64,000 nt of DNA from Flavobacteriales bacterium UBA1986 (GTDB lineage: Bacteria; Bacteroidota; Bacteroidia; Flavobacteriales_G; Salibacteraceae): positions 28,554-92,553 of the forward strand of contig DDDG01000001.1 in assembly GCA_002336245.1 (NCBI GenBank). The letters are read 5' to 3'. The notes beneath the pieces are model-generated. The model was not told the DNA's origin. It made no database searches and was given only the letters and a program-made list of their open reading frames with translations. The position numbers were made by a program, and so were the translations under genes. Shown here piece after piece: positions 52,366 through 61,323 of the stretch; the first letter of the stretch is position 1; the number at the start of each line of letters is the position of its first letter.

Positions 52366-54033
52366 ATGTCATTAGGTGATTTACCCCCACGGCAGAAGAT
52401 GATCAACATCATGTATTTGGTGTTGCTCGCGCTTCTAGCTATGAATGTTTCAAAAGAGATACTTCATTCATTCGTGATTATCAACGAAGGTTTGGAAGAA
52501 ACTACTGGACACTTTGAAGATAAGATTGAAGCAACATATTCACGGTTTGAAAAGTTAGAGTTGGATGACCCTATTAAGGTTACGCCGTTCTACAATCGTG
52601 CAAAACAAGTTCGCGATGATGCGAATGAGATTGCTGAGCTTTTAGAAATGATCAAAACAAAGGTCAAGGCAGATGCTGATCAGATTGCTGAGGACGTTGC
52701 GGATACTACAAGTCTGGAACATATTCATGGTAAAGACAATCAGGAGGTAGGTACTTATGTGCTTATGGGCCCAAATGTTCCACAGATGTGGGGAGAAGCC
52801 TCTCCGGAATATGAATTTTCGGCACCTAGACTTCATGTAATGATTGAAAAGTTCAATGCTGAAGTTGCAGATGTTTTGCCTGAATTGTCAGAGGAAGAAC
52901 TTCTTGCAGTGCAAATTCCATTGCATCCTGTTAAGATGCATGGTGTGGAAGAAAATTGGGAAACAGCAAACTTTTACCACTTACCTCTGGCTGCGATTGT
53001 AACGAACCTTTCTCGTTTCCAAGCGGATGTTCGGAACATTGAGGCTGAAGTACTTCGGCGTTTGATGGGCCAGATTACAGCGGATGACTTTAAGTTCGAT
53101 AAACTGGAACCTAAGGTGATTCCATTGAATGGAACCTACATTACCGTGGGAGATTCATTCAAAGCCCAGGTAATTGTGGCGGCTTATAGTACAACTACTC
53201 AACCTGTTTTAGAAATCTCAGACGTTAAGGACGGTGTGATTCAAGGCTTTGATTCCGTGAAACTAACTCTTGAAAACCCTGATACATCGAACGTTACTGT
53301 ACAGGCAGGTATTGCAACTTATTCTGTAGTGCCGAATACTGCCGGCGATTACGAATGGGGTGGTGTGATTAAGATTAAGGGGCCACGTGGGGATTATAAA
53401 CCTTACGCCTTTACGCACAGTTTTAAAGCAGCGAAGCCTTCGTTGGTGATTTCCCCAACGGCTATGAATGTCTTCTACAAGGGGCTCGAAAACCCGGTGG
53501 AGATTTCTGCTGCAGGTATGTCACCCGATGATTTGAGCTTGTCTGTTACTGGTTGTGCTGTAAGCACGAAAAGTAAGCCAGAAGGAAAGTACGTTGTGAA
53601 GCCGTCCGATAACTTGAAAGCAAAAGAGGTAAACGTAACGGTTACGGCTAAAGGTGCCAATGCTCCTAAGTTTAAGCCAATGGTATACCGTATTAAGACT
53701 GTTCCACCACCAACGCCAGAATTTCTTGGAAAGCGTGGGTCTTTCAAGATGTCGAAAGCCCAGCTTCTGTCAGGTGATTTTATCACTGCGAAACTGGATG
53801 ACTTTCTTTTCGATTTGAAATTCCGTGTAACAGAATTTAAAATTACAGTGAGTGCGAAAGGAAAAACGAAGACTTACAATGCGACGTCGAATAGAATAAC
53901 TCCAGAAATGAAGGGTGTTCTTAAGACGATGTCTCCGGGGCAAAGTATTATCATCAAAGATTTGGTTGCCAAGCGCTCTGATGCGAAAGTAGGCCAGCCT
54001 TTGGATGGTAACCTGATCATCGAGATTCAATAA
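52366..54033 (+). CDS. gldM: T9SS motor protein GldM (PorM)
   Basis: Partner of GldL; its long periplasmic part reaches the GldK/N ring. 555 aa. Family start GDLPPRQKMINIMYLVLLAL, one membrane helix at about 12-30 with the conserved Arg before it, then helical D1 (about 40-220) and Ig-like D2-D4 domains (about 230-515; AAYSTTTQPVLE, GDYEWGGVIKIKGPRGDYKPY). 39 bases after gldL. Confidence 0.97.
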   Translation: MSLGDLPPRQKMINIMYLVLLALLAMNVSKEILHSFVIINEGLEETTGHFEDKIEATYSRFEKLELDDPIKVTPFYNRAKQVRDDANEIAELLEMIKTKVKADADQIAEDVADTTSLEHIHGKDNQEVGTYVLMGPNVPQMWGEASPEYEFSAPRLHVMIEKFNAEVADVLPELSEEELLAVQIPLHPVKMHGVEENWETANFYHLPLAAIVTNLSRFQADVRNIEAEVLRRLMGQITADDFKFDKLEPKVIPLNGTYITVGDSFKAQVIVAAYSTTTQPVLEISDVKDGVIQGFDSVKLTLENPDTSNVTVQAGIATYSVVPNTAGDYEWGGVIKIKGPRGDYKPYAFTHSFKAAKPSLVISPTAMNVFYKGLENPVEISAAGMSPDDLSLSVTGCAVSTKSKPEGKYVVKPSDNLKAKEVNVTVTAKGANAPKFKPMVYRIKTVPPPTPEFLGKRGSFKMSKAQLLSGDFITAKLDDFLFDLKFRVTEFKITVSAKGKTKTYNATSNRITPEMKGVLKTMSPGQSIIIKDLVAKRSDAKVGQPLDGNLIIEIQ

Positions 54034-54040
54034 AACAACT

Positions 54041-54895
54041 ATGAAAAGAGTAATTCTTCTTCTATCGATTGCATTCTTTTTAGCTCTTGGCTCAGAAGCG
54101 CAGGAGAGTACAGTACTTGACGGTGTGTACGTGAAGGAGAATACTCCTTCTAGAAAAGTGATTCCATACATCCATTTGCGTGAAGCAGATGTGATGTGGT
54201 CAAAGCGAATTTGGCGTCGGATTGATCTTCGAAAGAAGATGAATCAGGTTCTATACTTCCCAGTTGGTTTTGAAGCCAAACAGGGTAGAAAGAATCTATT
54301 TGCCATCATCAAAGAGGCATTGTTAGAAGAGGGTACACTCACAGGTTATGATCCAGGTTCGCCTGCGGCTCCTGATGATATGTTTAGAAAGCCCCTAACT
54401 ACTGATGAGATTCGTGATATTCTTCTTAGAAAGAAGGAAGTCAATGAATACGATGAGGATGGTGAGATTGTCGGATCCAAAACGATTGAAGAGGAAGTGA
54501 ACTCTCAAGAGATTAAGTTCTACGAAATGAAAGAGGATTGGTTCTTTGAAAGAGAGCGTTCAGTAATGGATGTGCGAATCATTGGACTCAAACCTGTTCG
54601 TGAGTATGAGAATGAAGCGGGTGAACCTGCTCTTGAAGATTTGTTTTGGATTTATTTCCCGGAGGCACGTTATGTGTTCGCGAACAACGAAGTCTACAAT
54701 CGCAAGAACGATGCTGAGCGACGTACTTATGAAGATGTCTTCTGGAAGCGCCAATTTGAATCCACTATCATCAAGGAATCAAACGTATACGATCGTCAGA
54801 TCAATGAATACAAGACTGGAATCGATGCTTTGTTAGAAGCAGAGAGAATTAAAGATGAGATCTTTAGGTTTGAGCACGATATGTGGTCGTTCTAG
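54041..54895 (+). CDS. gldN: T9SS ring protein GldN (PorN)
   Basis: Periplasmic partner of GldK. 284 aa. Signal peptide (LLSIAFFLALGSEAQ) without lipobox Cys. Family motifs READVMWSKRIWRRIDLRKK, QVLYFP, KEDWFFERERSVMDVRIIG, and EDVFWKRQFESTIIKESNVYDR. 7 bases after gldM; last gene of the cluster, followed by a strong terminator. Confidence 0.97.
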   Translation: MKRVILLLSIAFFLALGSEAQESTVLDGVYVKENTPSRKVIPYIHLREADVMWSKRIWRRIDLRKKMNQVLYFPVGFEAKQGRKNLFAIIKEALLEEGTLTGYDPGSPAAPDDMFRKPLTTDEIRDILLRKKEVNEYDEDGEIVGSKTIEEEVNSQEIKFYEMKEDWFFERERSVMDVRIIGLKPVREYENEAGEPALEDLFWIYFPEARYVFANNEVYNRKNDAERRTYEDVFWKRQFESTIIKESNVYDRQINEYKTGIDALLEAERIKDEIFRFEHDMWSF

Positions 54896-54914
54896 TCACA
54901 TCGAAAAGATATTA

Positions 54915-54947
54915 AAACCATCAAAGGAAACTTTGGTGGTTTTTTTA
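54915..54947 (+). terminator. Rho-independent terminator after gldN
   Basis: 12-bp stem AAACCATCAAAG / CTTTGGTGGTTT (one T-G), 4-base loop, then a T-run; 19 bases after the gldN stop. Confidence 0.9.
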
Positions 54948-54954
54948 TGACCGC

Positions 54955-55992
54955 TTATTTGTAATGCTCCTGGTAATAGGCGCGATAGTCACCACTAATT
55001 ACATCTGAGATCCACTGTTTATTGGAGAGGTACCATTGTACTGTTTGTCTTAGGCCTGTCTCAAAAGTCTGTTTGGGTTCCCAGTTCAGATGGGCTTCAA
55101 TTTTACTAGGATCGATGGCGTAACGCATATCATGGCCTTTTCGATCTTCAACAAAGGTGATGAGCTGTTGAGAATTTCCAATTTCATTCGATAGAGCCAC
55201 ATCTACCTCATCGCAGAGAAGGCGTACAAGGTCAATGTTAGTCCATTCGTTCTTTCCTCCGATGTTGAACGTCTCATTCATTTCTCCCGAATGGAAAATA
55301 AGATCAATGGCCTCTGCATGATCTTCTACATAGAGCCAATCACGAATGTTTTCTCCTTTACCATAAACCGGTAGTGGTCGCCCTTCCAAAATATTGTTGA
55401 TGCAGAGAGGGATGAGCTTTTCGGGAAATTGATTCGGGCCGTAGTTGTTCGAACAATTTGAAATCTTGTACCTAAGCTTAAAGGTGTTGCCATAGGCTCT
55501 TACAAAGTGGTCGGAAGCTGCCTTCGAGGCCGAATAGGGACTTTGAGGGTCGTAAGAAGTTGTTTCCTTGAAAAGTCCTTCGTCTCCTAAACTTCCGTAC
55601 ACTTCATCAGTAGATACATGATAGAAGAGAAAGGAAGAGATGTCGCAGTGCTTTACAGCAGCATCTAGCAGGTGGAAAGTTCCAAGGATGTTCGTGCGTA
55701 AGAATGCGTCTGGGTTCGTTATGGAACGATCTACGTGAGACTCGGCTGCTAGATGAATGCAAGCATCGAAAGCTTCTTGCTCAAAAAGGGAGGAGACAAA
55801 GCTGTGATCCTCAATATCACCTTTGATGAAACGGTAGTTTTCAGCTCCCTCAACATCAACTAAGTTTTTGAGATTACCGGCATAGGTGAGCTTGTCCAAG
55901 TTCACAATTTCATAATCCGGATAATTTTTCACCATCCGTCGAACGAGGTGGGAACCAATGAAGCCTGCCCCTCCTGTGATTAACACCTTCAT
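54955..55992 (-). CDS. rfbB: dTDP-glucose 4,6-dehydratase
   Basis: Makes dTDP-4-keto-6-deoxyglucose for deoxysugars in surface glycans. Extended SDR: GGAGFIGSHLVRRM (NAD), LAAESHVDRSI, HVSTDEVYGSLGD (TDE of the dehydratase active site), YSASKAASDHFVRAY (YxxxK), NCSNNYGPNQFPEKLIPL. 345 aa. No rfbA, rfbC or rfbD is adjacent, so the final sugar is open. Last gene of the minus-strand sugar operon, ending opposite the gldN terminator. Confidence 0.95.
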   Translation of the reverse strand: MKVLITGGAGFIGSHLVRRMVKNYPDYEIVNLDKLTYAGNLKNLVDVEGAENYRFIKGDIEDHSFVSSLFEQEAFDACIHLAAESHVDRSITNPDAFLRTNILGTFHLLDAAVKHCDISSFLFYHVSTDEVYGSLGDEGLFKETTSYDPQSPYSASKAASDHFVRAYGNTFKLRYKISNCSNNYGPNQFPEKLIPLCINNILEGRPLPVYGKGENIRDWLYVEDHAEAIDLIFHSGEMNETFNIGGKNEWTNIDLVRLLCDEVDVALSNEIGNSQQLITFVEDRKGHDMRYAIDPSKIEAHLNWEPKQTFETGLRQTVQWYLSNKQWISDVISGDYRAYYQEHYK

Positions 55993-55993
55993 A

Positions 55994-57286
55994 CTAGAGG
56001 CTCCAGTAATTCAAGTTCTTCATTTTGCCTCTGTAAATGCCCTTGATGTCGACCAACAAACCACGATCGGTAAGCAGATTGTCAAAAAAGGCTTCGTCGG
56101 CATCTTTGTATTCGGCATGGTTCACAGCCACAATTACCGCGTCGTATTTCCCACTGGCAGCAGGGCTGAGTTCGAAGTGATACTCTTCGGCAACTTCTTC
56201 TGGATTCGCATGTGGGTCGATGACCTCTACATTGCATGAATAAGACTTCAATTCTTTGACGACATCAGTAACCTTCGAATTGCGAATGTCGCTCACGTCC
56301 TCTTTGAAGGTTGCACCCATCACTAAAACTCTCGAACCAATGATGTTTTTACCTTCTTTGAGAATTCGCTTTACCGTTTGTTTGGCAACGTAGAAGCCCA
56401 TAGAGTCGTTCACATAACGTCCTGAGTTGATCACCTTAGCATGGTATCCCAATCCTTCCGCCTTGAAGGTCAAGTAATAAGGATCTACACCAATGCAATG
56501 GCCACCCACAAGTCCGGGAAAGAATCGAAGGAAGTTCCATTTGGTGCCTGCAGCTTCTAGAACATCGAATGTATTGATGCCCATTCGATTGAAGATGATG
56601 CTCAATTCGTTCATGAGAGCGATGTTCAAATCACGTTGGGTGTTCTCAATGATTTTCGCGGCCTCTGCAACCTTTATGGATTGTGCGCGGTGAACTCCTG
56701 GCTCAATAATAAGCTCGTAGACCTTTGAAATTTGATCTAAAGATTCTTCATCACAACCAGAAACAACTTTTAGAATTTTCGAAATTGTATGTTCCTTATC
56801 ACCCGGATTGATGCGCTCTGGTGAGTAGCCTACTTTAAAATCCTCAACGAACTTCAATCCACTTTCCGCCTCAAGAACAGGAATGCAATCGTCTTCGGTA
56901 CATCCTGGGTAAACCGTTGATTCAAAAACGACGTAATCACCTTTTTTCAAGATGCTTCCAACACTTTCACTGGCCCCCAAAAGAGGCAGAAGGTCGGGTT
57001 GATTGTAATCGTCAATAGGTGTTGGAACGGCAACAACAAAGAAGGTCGCATCCTTAACTTCGTCTGGGTTTGCAGTAAAGACAATGTCTTTTCCCTCGAA
57101 CTCGGAAGAATCCAGTTCTTTGCTAGGATCAATGCCATTGTTCATCATGTCAACGCGTTGTGCGTTGATGTCGAAGCCAATCACAGAAATTTTCTTGGCG
57201 AATTCCAGTGCTATTGGAAGTCCTACATAACCTAGGCCAATCACGGCCAACTTTTGTTTTCTCGCTACGAGATCATCGTAAATCAT
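55994..57286 (-). CDS. UDP-N-acetylhexosamine 6-dehydrogenase (WbpA/WbpO/TviB-like)
   Basis: NAD-dependent four-electron oxidation of a UDP-HexNAc to the uronic acid. VIGLGYVGLPIALEF (NAD), VAVPTPIDDYNQPDL, ESTVYPGCTEDDC (family-typical), GYSPERINPGDKEHT, the catalytic Cys in VGGHCIGVDPYYLTFKAEGLGY, and GATFKEDVSDIRNSKV. Closer to WbpO/TviB-type enzymes than to Ugd by the STVYPG and GYSPER motifs. ATG 57286 is taken; a TTG two codons upstream overlaps the previous stop (TTGA) and is also possible. Confidence 0.9.
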   Translation of the reverse strand: MIYDDLVARKQKLAVIGLGYVGLPIALEFAKKISVIGFDINAQRVDMMNNGIDPSKELDSSEFEGKDIVFTANPDEVKDATFFVVAVPTPIDDYNQPDLLPLLGASESVGSILKKGDYVVFESTVYPGCTEDDCIPVLEAESGLKFVEDFKVGYSPERINPGDKEHTISKILKVVSGCDEESLDQISKVYELIIEPGVHRAQSIKVAEAAKIIENTQRDLNIALMNELSIIFNRMGINTFDVLEAAGTKWNFLRFFPGLVGGHCIGVDPYYLTFKAEGLGYHAKVINSGRYVNDSMGFYVAKQTVKRILKEGKNIIGSRVLVMGATFKEDVSDIRNSKVTDVVKELKSYSCNVEVIDPHANPEEVAEEYHFELSPAASGKYDAVIVAVNHAEYKDADEAFFDNLLTDRGLLVDIKGIYRGKMKNLNYWSL

Positions 57287-57288
57287 AC

Positions 57289-57861
57289 TCAAAGTTTACT
57301 TACAGTATCGTTTTTCAATTGATATCGGTCACCACTTTCAGGACAACTAGCTATTCCATCAAGATCAAATTCTAGTCGATGCCCAAATTCACTCATCCAC
57401 CCAACATGTTTTGCTGGATTCCCAACAACAAGTGCATAAGCAGGAACGGTTTTAGTGACTACAGCACCAGCGCCAATGAAAGCGAATGCTCCAATGTCGT
57501 GGCCACATACTATCGTGGCATTGGCGCCAATGCTTGCTCCTTCACCCACGTGAGTTTCAGAATATTGACCTCTGCGGTTTACGGCGCTTCTAGGATTGGT
57601 AACATTCGTGAACACCATTGAGGGGCCCAGAAAAACATCTTTCTCACAGGTCACTCCAGTGTACACAGAAACATTGTTCTGAATTTTCACATTCTCTCCA
57701 AGAACGACCTTGGGAAAGATGACGCAATTTTGACCAATGTTGCAGCCTTTGTCGATCTTGCAATCAGGCATGATGTGCGTAAAATGCCAAATTTTAACAC
57801 CATCTGCAATCTGAGCACCGTCATCTATTACGGCTGTTTCATGCGCGAAATACTTACTCAC
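57289..57861 (-). CDS. UDP-3-amino-sugar N-acetyltransferase (WbpD/WlbB-like left-handed beta helix)
   Basis: 190 aa hexapeptide-repeat protein: VKIWHFTHIMPDCKIDKGCNIGQNC, then repeated (I/V)G-x4 units, GPSMVFTNVTNPRS and ASIGANATIVCGHDIGAFAFIGAGAVV; VVGNPAKHVGWMSE at the end. These match acetyltransferases acting on UDP-2-acetamido-3-amino-glucuronate in the UDP-GlcNAc3NAcA pathway. Start codon is GTG (GTGA overlap with the uxs stop). Confidence 0.88.
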   Translation of the reverse strand: MSKYFAHETAVIDDGAQIADGVKIWHFTHIMPDCKIDKGCNIGQNCVIFPKVVLGENVKIQNNVSVYTGVTCEKDVFLGPSMVFTNVTNPRSAVNRRGQYSETHVGEGASIGANATIVCGHDIGAFAFIGAGAVVTKTVPAYALVVGNPAKHVGWMSEFGHRLEFDLDGIASCPESGDRYQLKNDTVSKL

Positions 57862-58841
57862 GACTTGTATTTTTCAAAATCATTGTGCTCCTTCTTGTAG
57901 AGTTCTTCTTCGCTCAAAGACTGGAAGTATGCGTAGGTTCTTTTCAATCCTTCTGCACGATCGATTTTCGGCGACCAATTCAAAATTTTCTTTGCTAAGC
58001 CAATGTCTGGTTGACGTTGTAAAGGATCGTCTGTAGGAAGTTCTTTGAAAATTATTTGCTGTGAAGCTCCAGTCAACTTTAAGATTTCTTGAGCGAAATC
58101 TAGGATGCTTATTTCATCTGGATTTCCAATGTTCACTGGGTCAGCGCAATCGGACATTAAGAGTCGATAAATTCCTTCAATCAAATCATCCATGTAACAG
58201 AATGACCTAGTCTGGCTGCCATCACCAAATACGGTGAGGTCTTCTCCTCTCAAAGCTTGACCAATGAATGCAGGTAAAACACGACCATCGTTTAAGCGCA
58301 TTCTTGGACCATAAGTATTGAAGATTCGGGCAATGCGCGTTTCAAGTCCATGGTATGTGTGGTAGGCCATGGTGATGGCTTCCTGAAAACGCTTGGCTTC
58401 GTCGTACACTCCTCGCGGACCAACTGGATTTACATTACCGCGATATTCTTCTGTTTGCGGATGAACTGTTGGGTCTCCATATACCTCGGAGGTGCTGGCT
58501 ACCAAAATGCGAGACGACTTCACACGAGCTAAGCCGAGAAGATTGTGCGTGCCGAGTGATCCAACTTTCAGGGTTTGAATCGGAATCTTTAGATAATCAA
58601 TTGGACTGGCCGGAGAGGCAAAGTGAAGGATGTAATCCAACTTACCAGGAACATGAACGAACTTGGAAATGTCGTGATGATAGAACTCAAAGCGCTCTTC
58701 TGAAAAGAGATGCTCGATGTTTCGTATGTCGCCTGTAATTAGGTTGTCCATGGCAATTACATGAAAGCCTTCTCCGTGAAAGCGATCACATAAATGTGAA
58801 CCAAGAAATCCTGCTGCGCCGGTGATTAAAATTCGTTTCAT
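57858..58841 (-). CDS. uxs: UDP-glucuronate decarboxylase (UDP-xylose synthase)
   Basis: Extended SDR converting UDP-glucuronate to UDP-xylose. TGAAGFLGSHLCDRF, HFASPASPIDYLKIPIQTLKVG, STSEVYGDPTVHPQ, GVYDEAKRFQEAITMAY (YxxxK), ARIFNTYGPRMRLNDGRVLPAFI, and GDGSQTRSFCYMDDLIEG are all diagnostic. 327 aa. Receives its substrate from the ugd product encoded 3 bases upstream. Confidence 0.93.
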   Translation of the reverse strand: MKRILITGAAGFLGSHLCDRFHGEGFHVIAMDNLITGDIRNIEHLFSEERFEFYHHDISKFVHVPGKLDYILHFASPASPIDYLKIPIQTLKVGSLGTHNLLGLARVKSSRILVASTSEVYGDPTVHPQTEEYRGNVNPVGPRGVYDEAKRFQEAITMAYHTYHGLETRIARIFNTYGPRMRLNDGRVLPAFIGQALRGEDLTVFGDGSQTRSFCYMDDLIEGIYRLLMSDCADPVNIGNPDEISILDFAQEILKLTGASQQIIFKELPTDDPLQRQPDIGLAKKILNWSPKIDRAEGLKRTYAYFQSLSEEELYKKEHNDFEKYKS

Positions 58842-58844
58842 GAA

Positions 58845-60140
58845 TTACCTTCCGATGCTAAAGTATTTAAAACCACGGTCTTTCATGTGATCATTGTCGT
58901 ACAGATTTCGGCCATCGAAGATGACTTTATTCTTTAGTCGAGTTTCCAATTCAGGGAAATCTGGAGTTCTGAAGACGGACCATTCAGTGCAAATAATCAA
59001 TGCATCGGCTCCATCTAGGGCAGCGTATTGATCTTCGAAATATGAGATGTCATCGCCGATGGTTTTGCGAACATTGTCCATCGCTTCTGGATCAAAAGCC
59101 CGCACACTGGCACCTGCTTCAATCAATTGCTCAATGACGTAAAGTGCCGGTGCTTCGCGAATGTCGTCGGTATCGGGCTTAAACGCAAGGCCCCATACAG
59201 CAAAAGTTTTACCCGCCAAGCTTCCAAATTCTTTCTTGATTTTCGGGACAAGAATGGTGCGCTGGTGATCATTCACTTCCATTACTGAATCCAAGATTCG
59301 GATTGGAGACTCGTGTTCATGCGCCATGCGAACCAATGCCTGCACATCCTTTGGGAAGCAGCTGCCGCCGTAGCCTATTCCAGGAAAGAGAAAACGCTTA
59401 CCAATGCGTTCATCAGAGCCAATTCCAATGCGAACTTTATCGACATCCGCTCCAAGTTTTTCGCACAAATTGGCGATTTCATTCATGAAGCTGATCTTAG
59501 TTGCTAAGAAAGAATTGGCTGCATATTTCGTAAGCTCTGCGGAGCGTTCATCCATATAGATGATGGGATTGCCCTGACGAACATATGGGTGATAAAGCTC
59601 ATCTAGAATTTCTTTTGCCTTGGCAGACTCAGTTCCAATCACAATCCGATCGGGTTTCATGAAATCGTCTACTGCAAAACCTTCTCGAAGGAATTCCGGA
59701 TTGGAAACTACATCGTAGTCAGCTTTCGCATTGACTTTTATGCGGGCGTTCACCTTGTCGGCTGTTCCAACAGGAACCGTACTCTTATCGATGATCACTT
59801 TATACTCCGTTATCAGTTCTCCAAGTTGATCTGCCACACCAAGAACATAGCTCAAATCGGCACTTCCGTCTTCACCTGGAGGAGTTGGGAGTGCAAGAAA
59901 AATAATGTTGCTTGCCTCTACTGCACCTTCAATTTCTGTAGTGAATTTTAAACGACCCTGACGAATGTTTCGTTCGAAGAGAACTTCCAGTCCCGGTTCA
60001 TAAATGGGAACTTCTCCATCTTTCATTTTTTGAACCTTCTCCGCATCGATGTCGACACAAATAACATGATTGCCGGTTTCAGCCAAGCAAGTTCCGGTAA
60101 CCAATCCAACGTACCCCGTTCCTATAACTGCAATATTCAT
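58845..60140 (-). CDS. ugd: UDP-glucose 6-dehydrogenase
   Basis: Oxidises UDP-glucose to UDP-glucuronate. IAVIGTGYVGLVTGTCLAETG (NAD), LALPTPPGEDGSADLSYV, DKSTVPVGTADKVNA, NPEFLREGFAVDDFMKPDRI, the catalytic Cys in GYGGSCFPKDVQALV, and WGLAFKPDTDDIREAPA. 431 aa. Feeds the adjacent uxs. ATGA overlap with the upstream aminotransferase gene. Confidence 0.95.
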   Translation of the reverse strand: MNIAVIGTGYVGLVTGTCLAETGNHVICVDIDAEKVQKMKDGEVPIYEPGLEVLFERNIRQGRLKFTTEIEGAVEASNIIFLALPTPPGEDGSADLSYVLGVADQLGELITEYKVIIDKSTVPVGTADKVNARIKVNAKADYDVVSNPEFLREGFAVDDFMKPDRIVIGTESAKAKEILDELYHPYVRQGNPIIYMDERSAELTKYAANSFLATKISFMNEIANLCEKLGADVDKVRIGIGSDERIGKRFLFPGIGYGGSCFPKDVQALVRMAHEHESPIRILDSVMEVNDHQRTILVPKIKKEFGSLAGKTFAVWGLAFKPDTDDIREAPALYVIEQLIEAGASVRAFDPEAMDNVRKTIGDDISYFEDQYAALDGADALIICTEWSVFRTPDFPELETRLKNKVIFDGRNLYDNDHMKDRGFKYFSIGR

Positions 60141-61267
60141 GCTTCTACAAATTCTTTAATGCTGTTTGTGATGTAGTTCAATGTTTTGTCATCCATTTCG
60201 GTGTGCATTGGCAGAGAAAGTACTTCCTCTGTTAACTGCATCGTGTTTGGAAGAGTTCCTACTTGTTCAAATTTACCTTCGAAGCCTTTCTGCTTGTGCA
60301 CTGGCACGGGGTAGTAAATATTGGAAGGAATTCCATGTTCAGTGAGGTAATCTTGTAAAGCAGTTCTGTCTATTCCATGAAGTCTCATCGTGTATTGATG
60401 GTATCCATGACTGGAATAGGAGGCTTCATAAGGGGGAAGGATGCCTTCTATTTTTTGAAATTCAGAAGAGTAATGATGTGCCGCTTTTCTTCTGGCTTCC
60501 GAATAAGCATCTAGGTGTCGCAGTTTAATTCTTAGAATAGCTGCTTGAATGCTATCCAAGCGAGAGTTGCAGCCAATGAGGTCGTGGTAATATCGTTTCG
60601 ATTGACCGTGATTCGCAATCATTCGGAGCTTTGAAGCTAGCTCATCGTCGTTGGTGAACATTGCTCCTCCATCGCCGAAGCAACCAAGGTTTTTTGAGGG
60701 GAAGAAGGAAGTTGTACCTACAGCTCCAATGGTGCCTGCTTTTTGAACTTTTCCATTCGAAAAAGTGTAGTCGCTGCCGATGGCTTGCGCCGTGTCTTCT
60801 ACCAATGGAATATTGAATTCTTTAGAAATGGCCAAAAGTTCTTCCATTTCAGCGCACTGCCCATACAAATGAACGGGTACAATCGCTTTTGTCTTGTCGG
60901 TAATAGCCTTCCTTACCTCGCTTGGATCGATGTTATAGGTGTCGATGTTCACATCTACAAACACAGCTTTTAAGCCGAGAAGGGCGATTACTTCCGCTGT
61001 TGCGATGTAGGTGAAACTTGGGGTTATCACTTCGTCGCCCGGCTTCAAGCCCAAGGCCATCATGGCAATTTGAAGTGCGTCTGTACCGTTTGCACACGGA
61101 ATCACATGTTTAACATCCAAATAATTCTGAAGGTCTTCGGCAAAAGCTTTTACTTCGGGGCCGTTGATGTAAGCCCCGGACTTGATTACATCAAGGACAG
61201 CATGGTCGATTTCCTGTTCAATTTTCTTGTATTGACCCATAAGGTCGACGAGGGGGAGATTGGTCAT
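60137..61267 (-). CDS. DegT/DnrJ/EryC1 sugar aminotransferase (WbpE-like)
   Basis: PLP enzyme that aminates a keto-nucleotide sugar. ALGLKPGDEVITPSFTYIATA, VPVHLYGQCAEMEEL, LVEDTAQAIGSDY, and the PLP Lys region GTTSFFPSKNLGCFGDGGAMFTN. 376 aa. With the WbpD-like acetyltransferase and the HexNAc dehydrogenase it would supply three of four steps to UDP-GlcNAc3NAcA. ATG 61267 (MTNLPLVDL) is preferred to the one five codons upstream. First gene of the operon. Confidence 0.9.
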   Translation of the reverse strand: MTNLPLVDLMGQYKKIEQEIDHAVLDVIKSGAYINGPEVKAFAEDLQNYLDVKHVIPCANGTDALQIAMMALGLKPGDEVITPSFTYIATAEVIALLGLKAVFVDVNIDTYNIDPSEVRKAITDKTKAIVPVHLYGQCAEMEELLAISKEFNIPLVEDTAQAIGSDYTFSNGKVQKAGTIGAVGTTSFFPSKNLGCFGDGGAMFTNDDELASKLRMIANHGQSKRYYHDLIGCNSRLDSIQAAILRIKLRHLDAYSEARRKAAHHYSSEFQKIEGILPPYEASYSSHGYHQYTMRLHGIDRTALQDYLTEHGIPSNIYYPVPVHKQKGFEGKFEQVGTLPNTMQLTEEVLSLPMHTEMDDKTLNYITNSIKEFVEA

Positions 61268-61290
61268 AGGAGGTGCTTCCAAAAAACGTG

Positions 61291-61308
61291 CGAATATAGT
61301 TATTTTTG
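61291..61308. promoter_or_regulatory. Divergent -7 elements between the sugar operon and the beta-barrel gene
   Basis: Plus strand: exact TATTTTTG at 61301-61308, 15 bases before the ATG at 61324. Minus strand: TATATTCG (one mismatch) at 61298 to 61291, 23 bases before the ATG at 61267. Confidence 0.45.
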
Positions 61309-61323
61309 ACCTAGTTTAAATTC

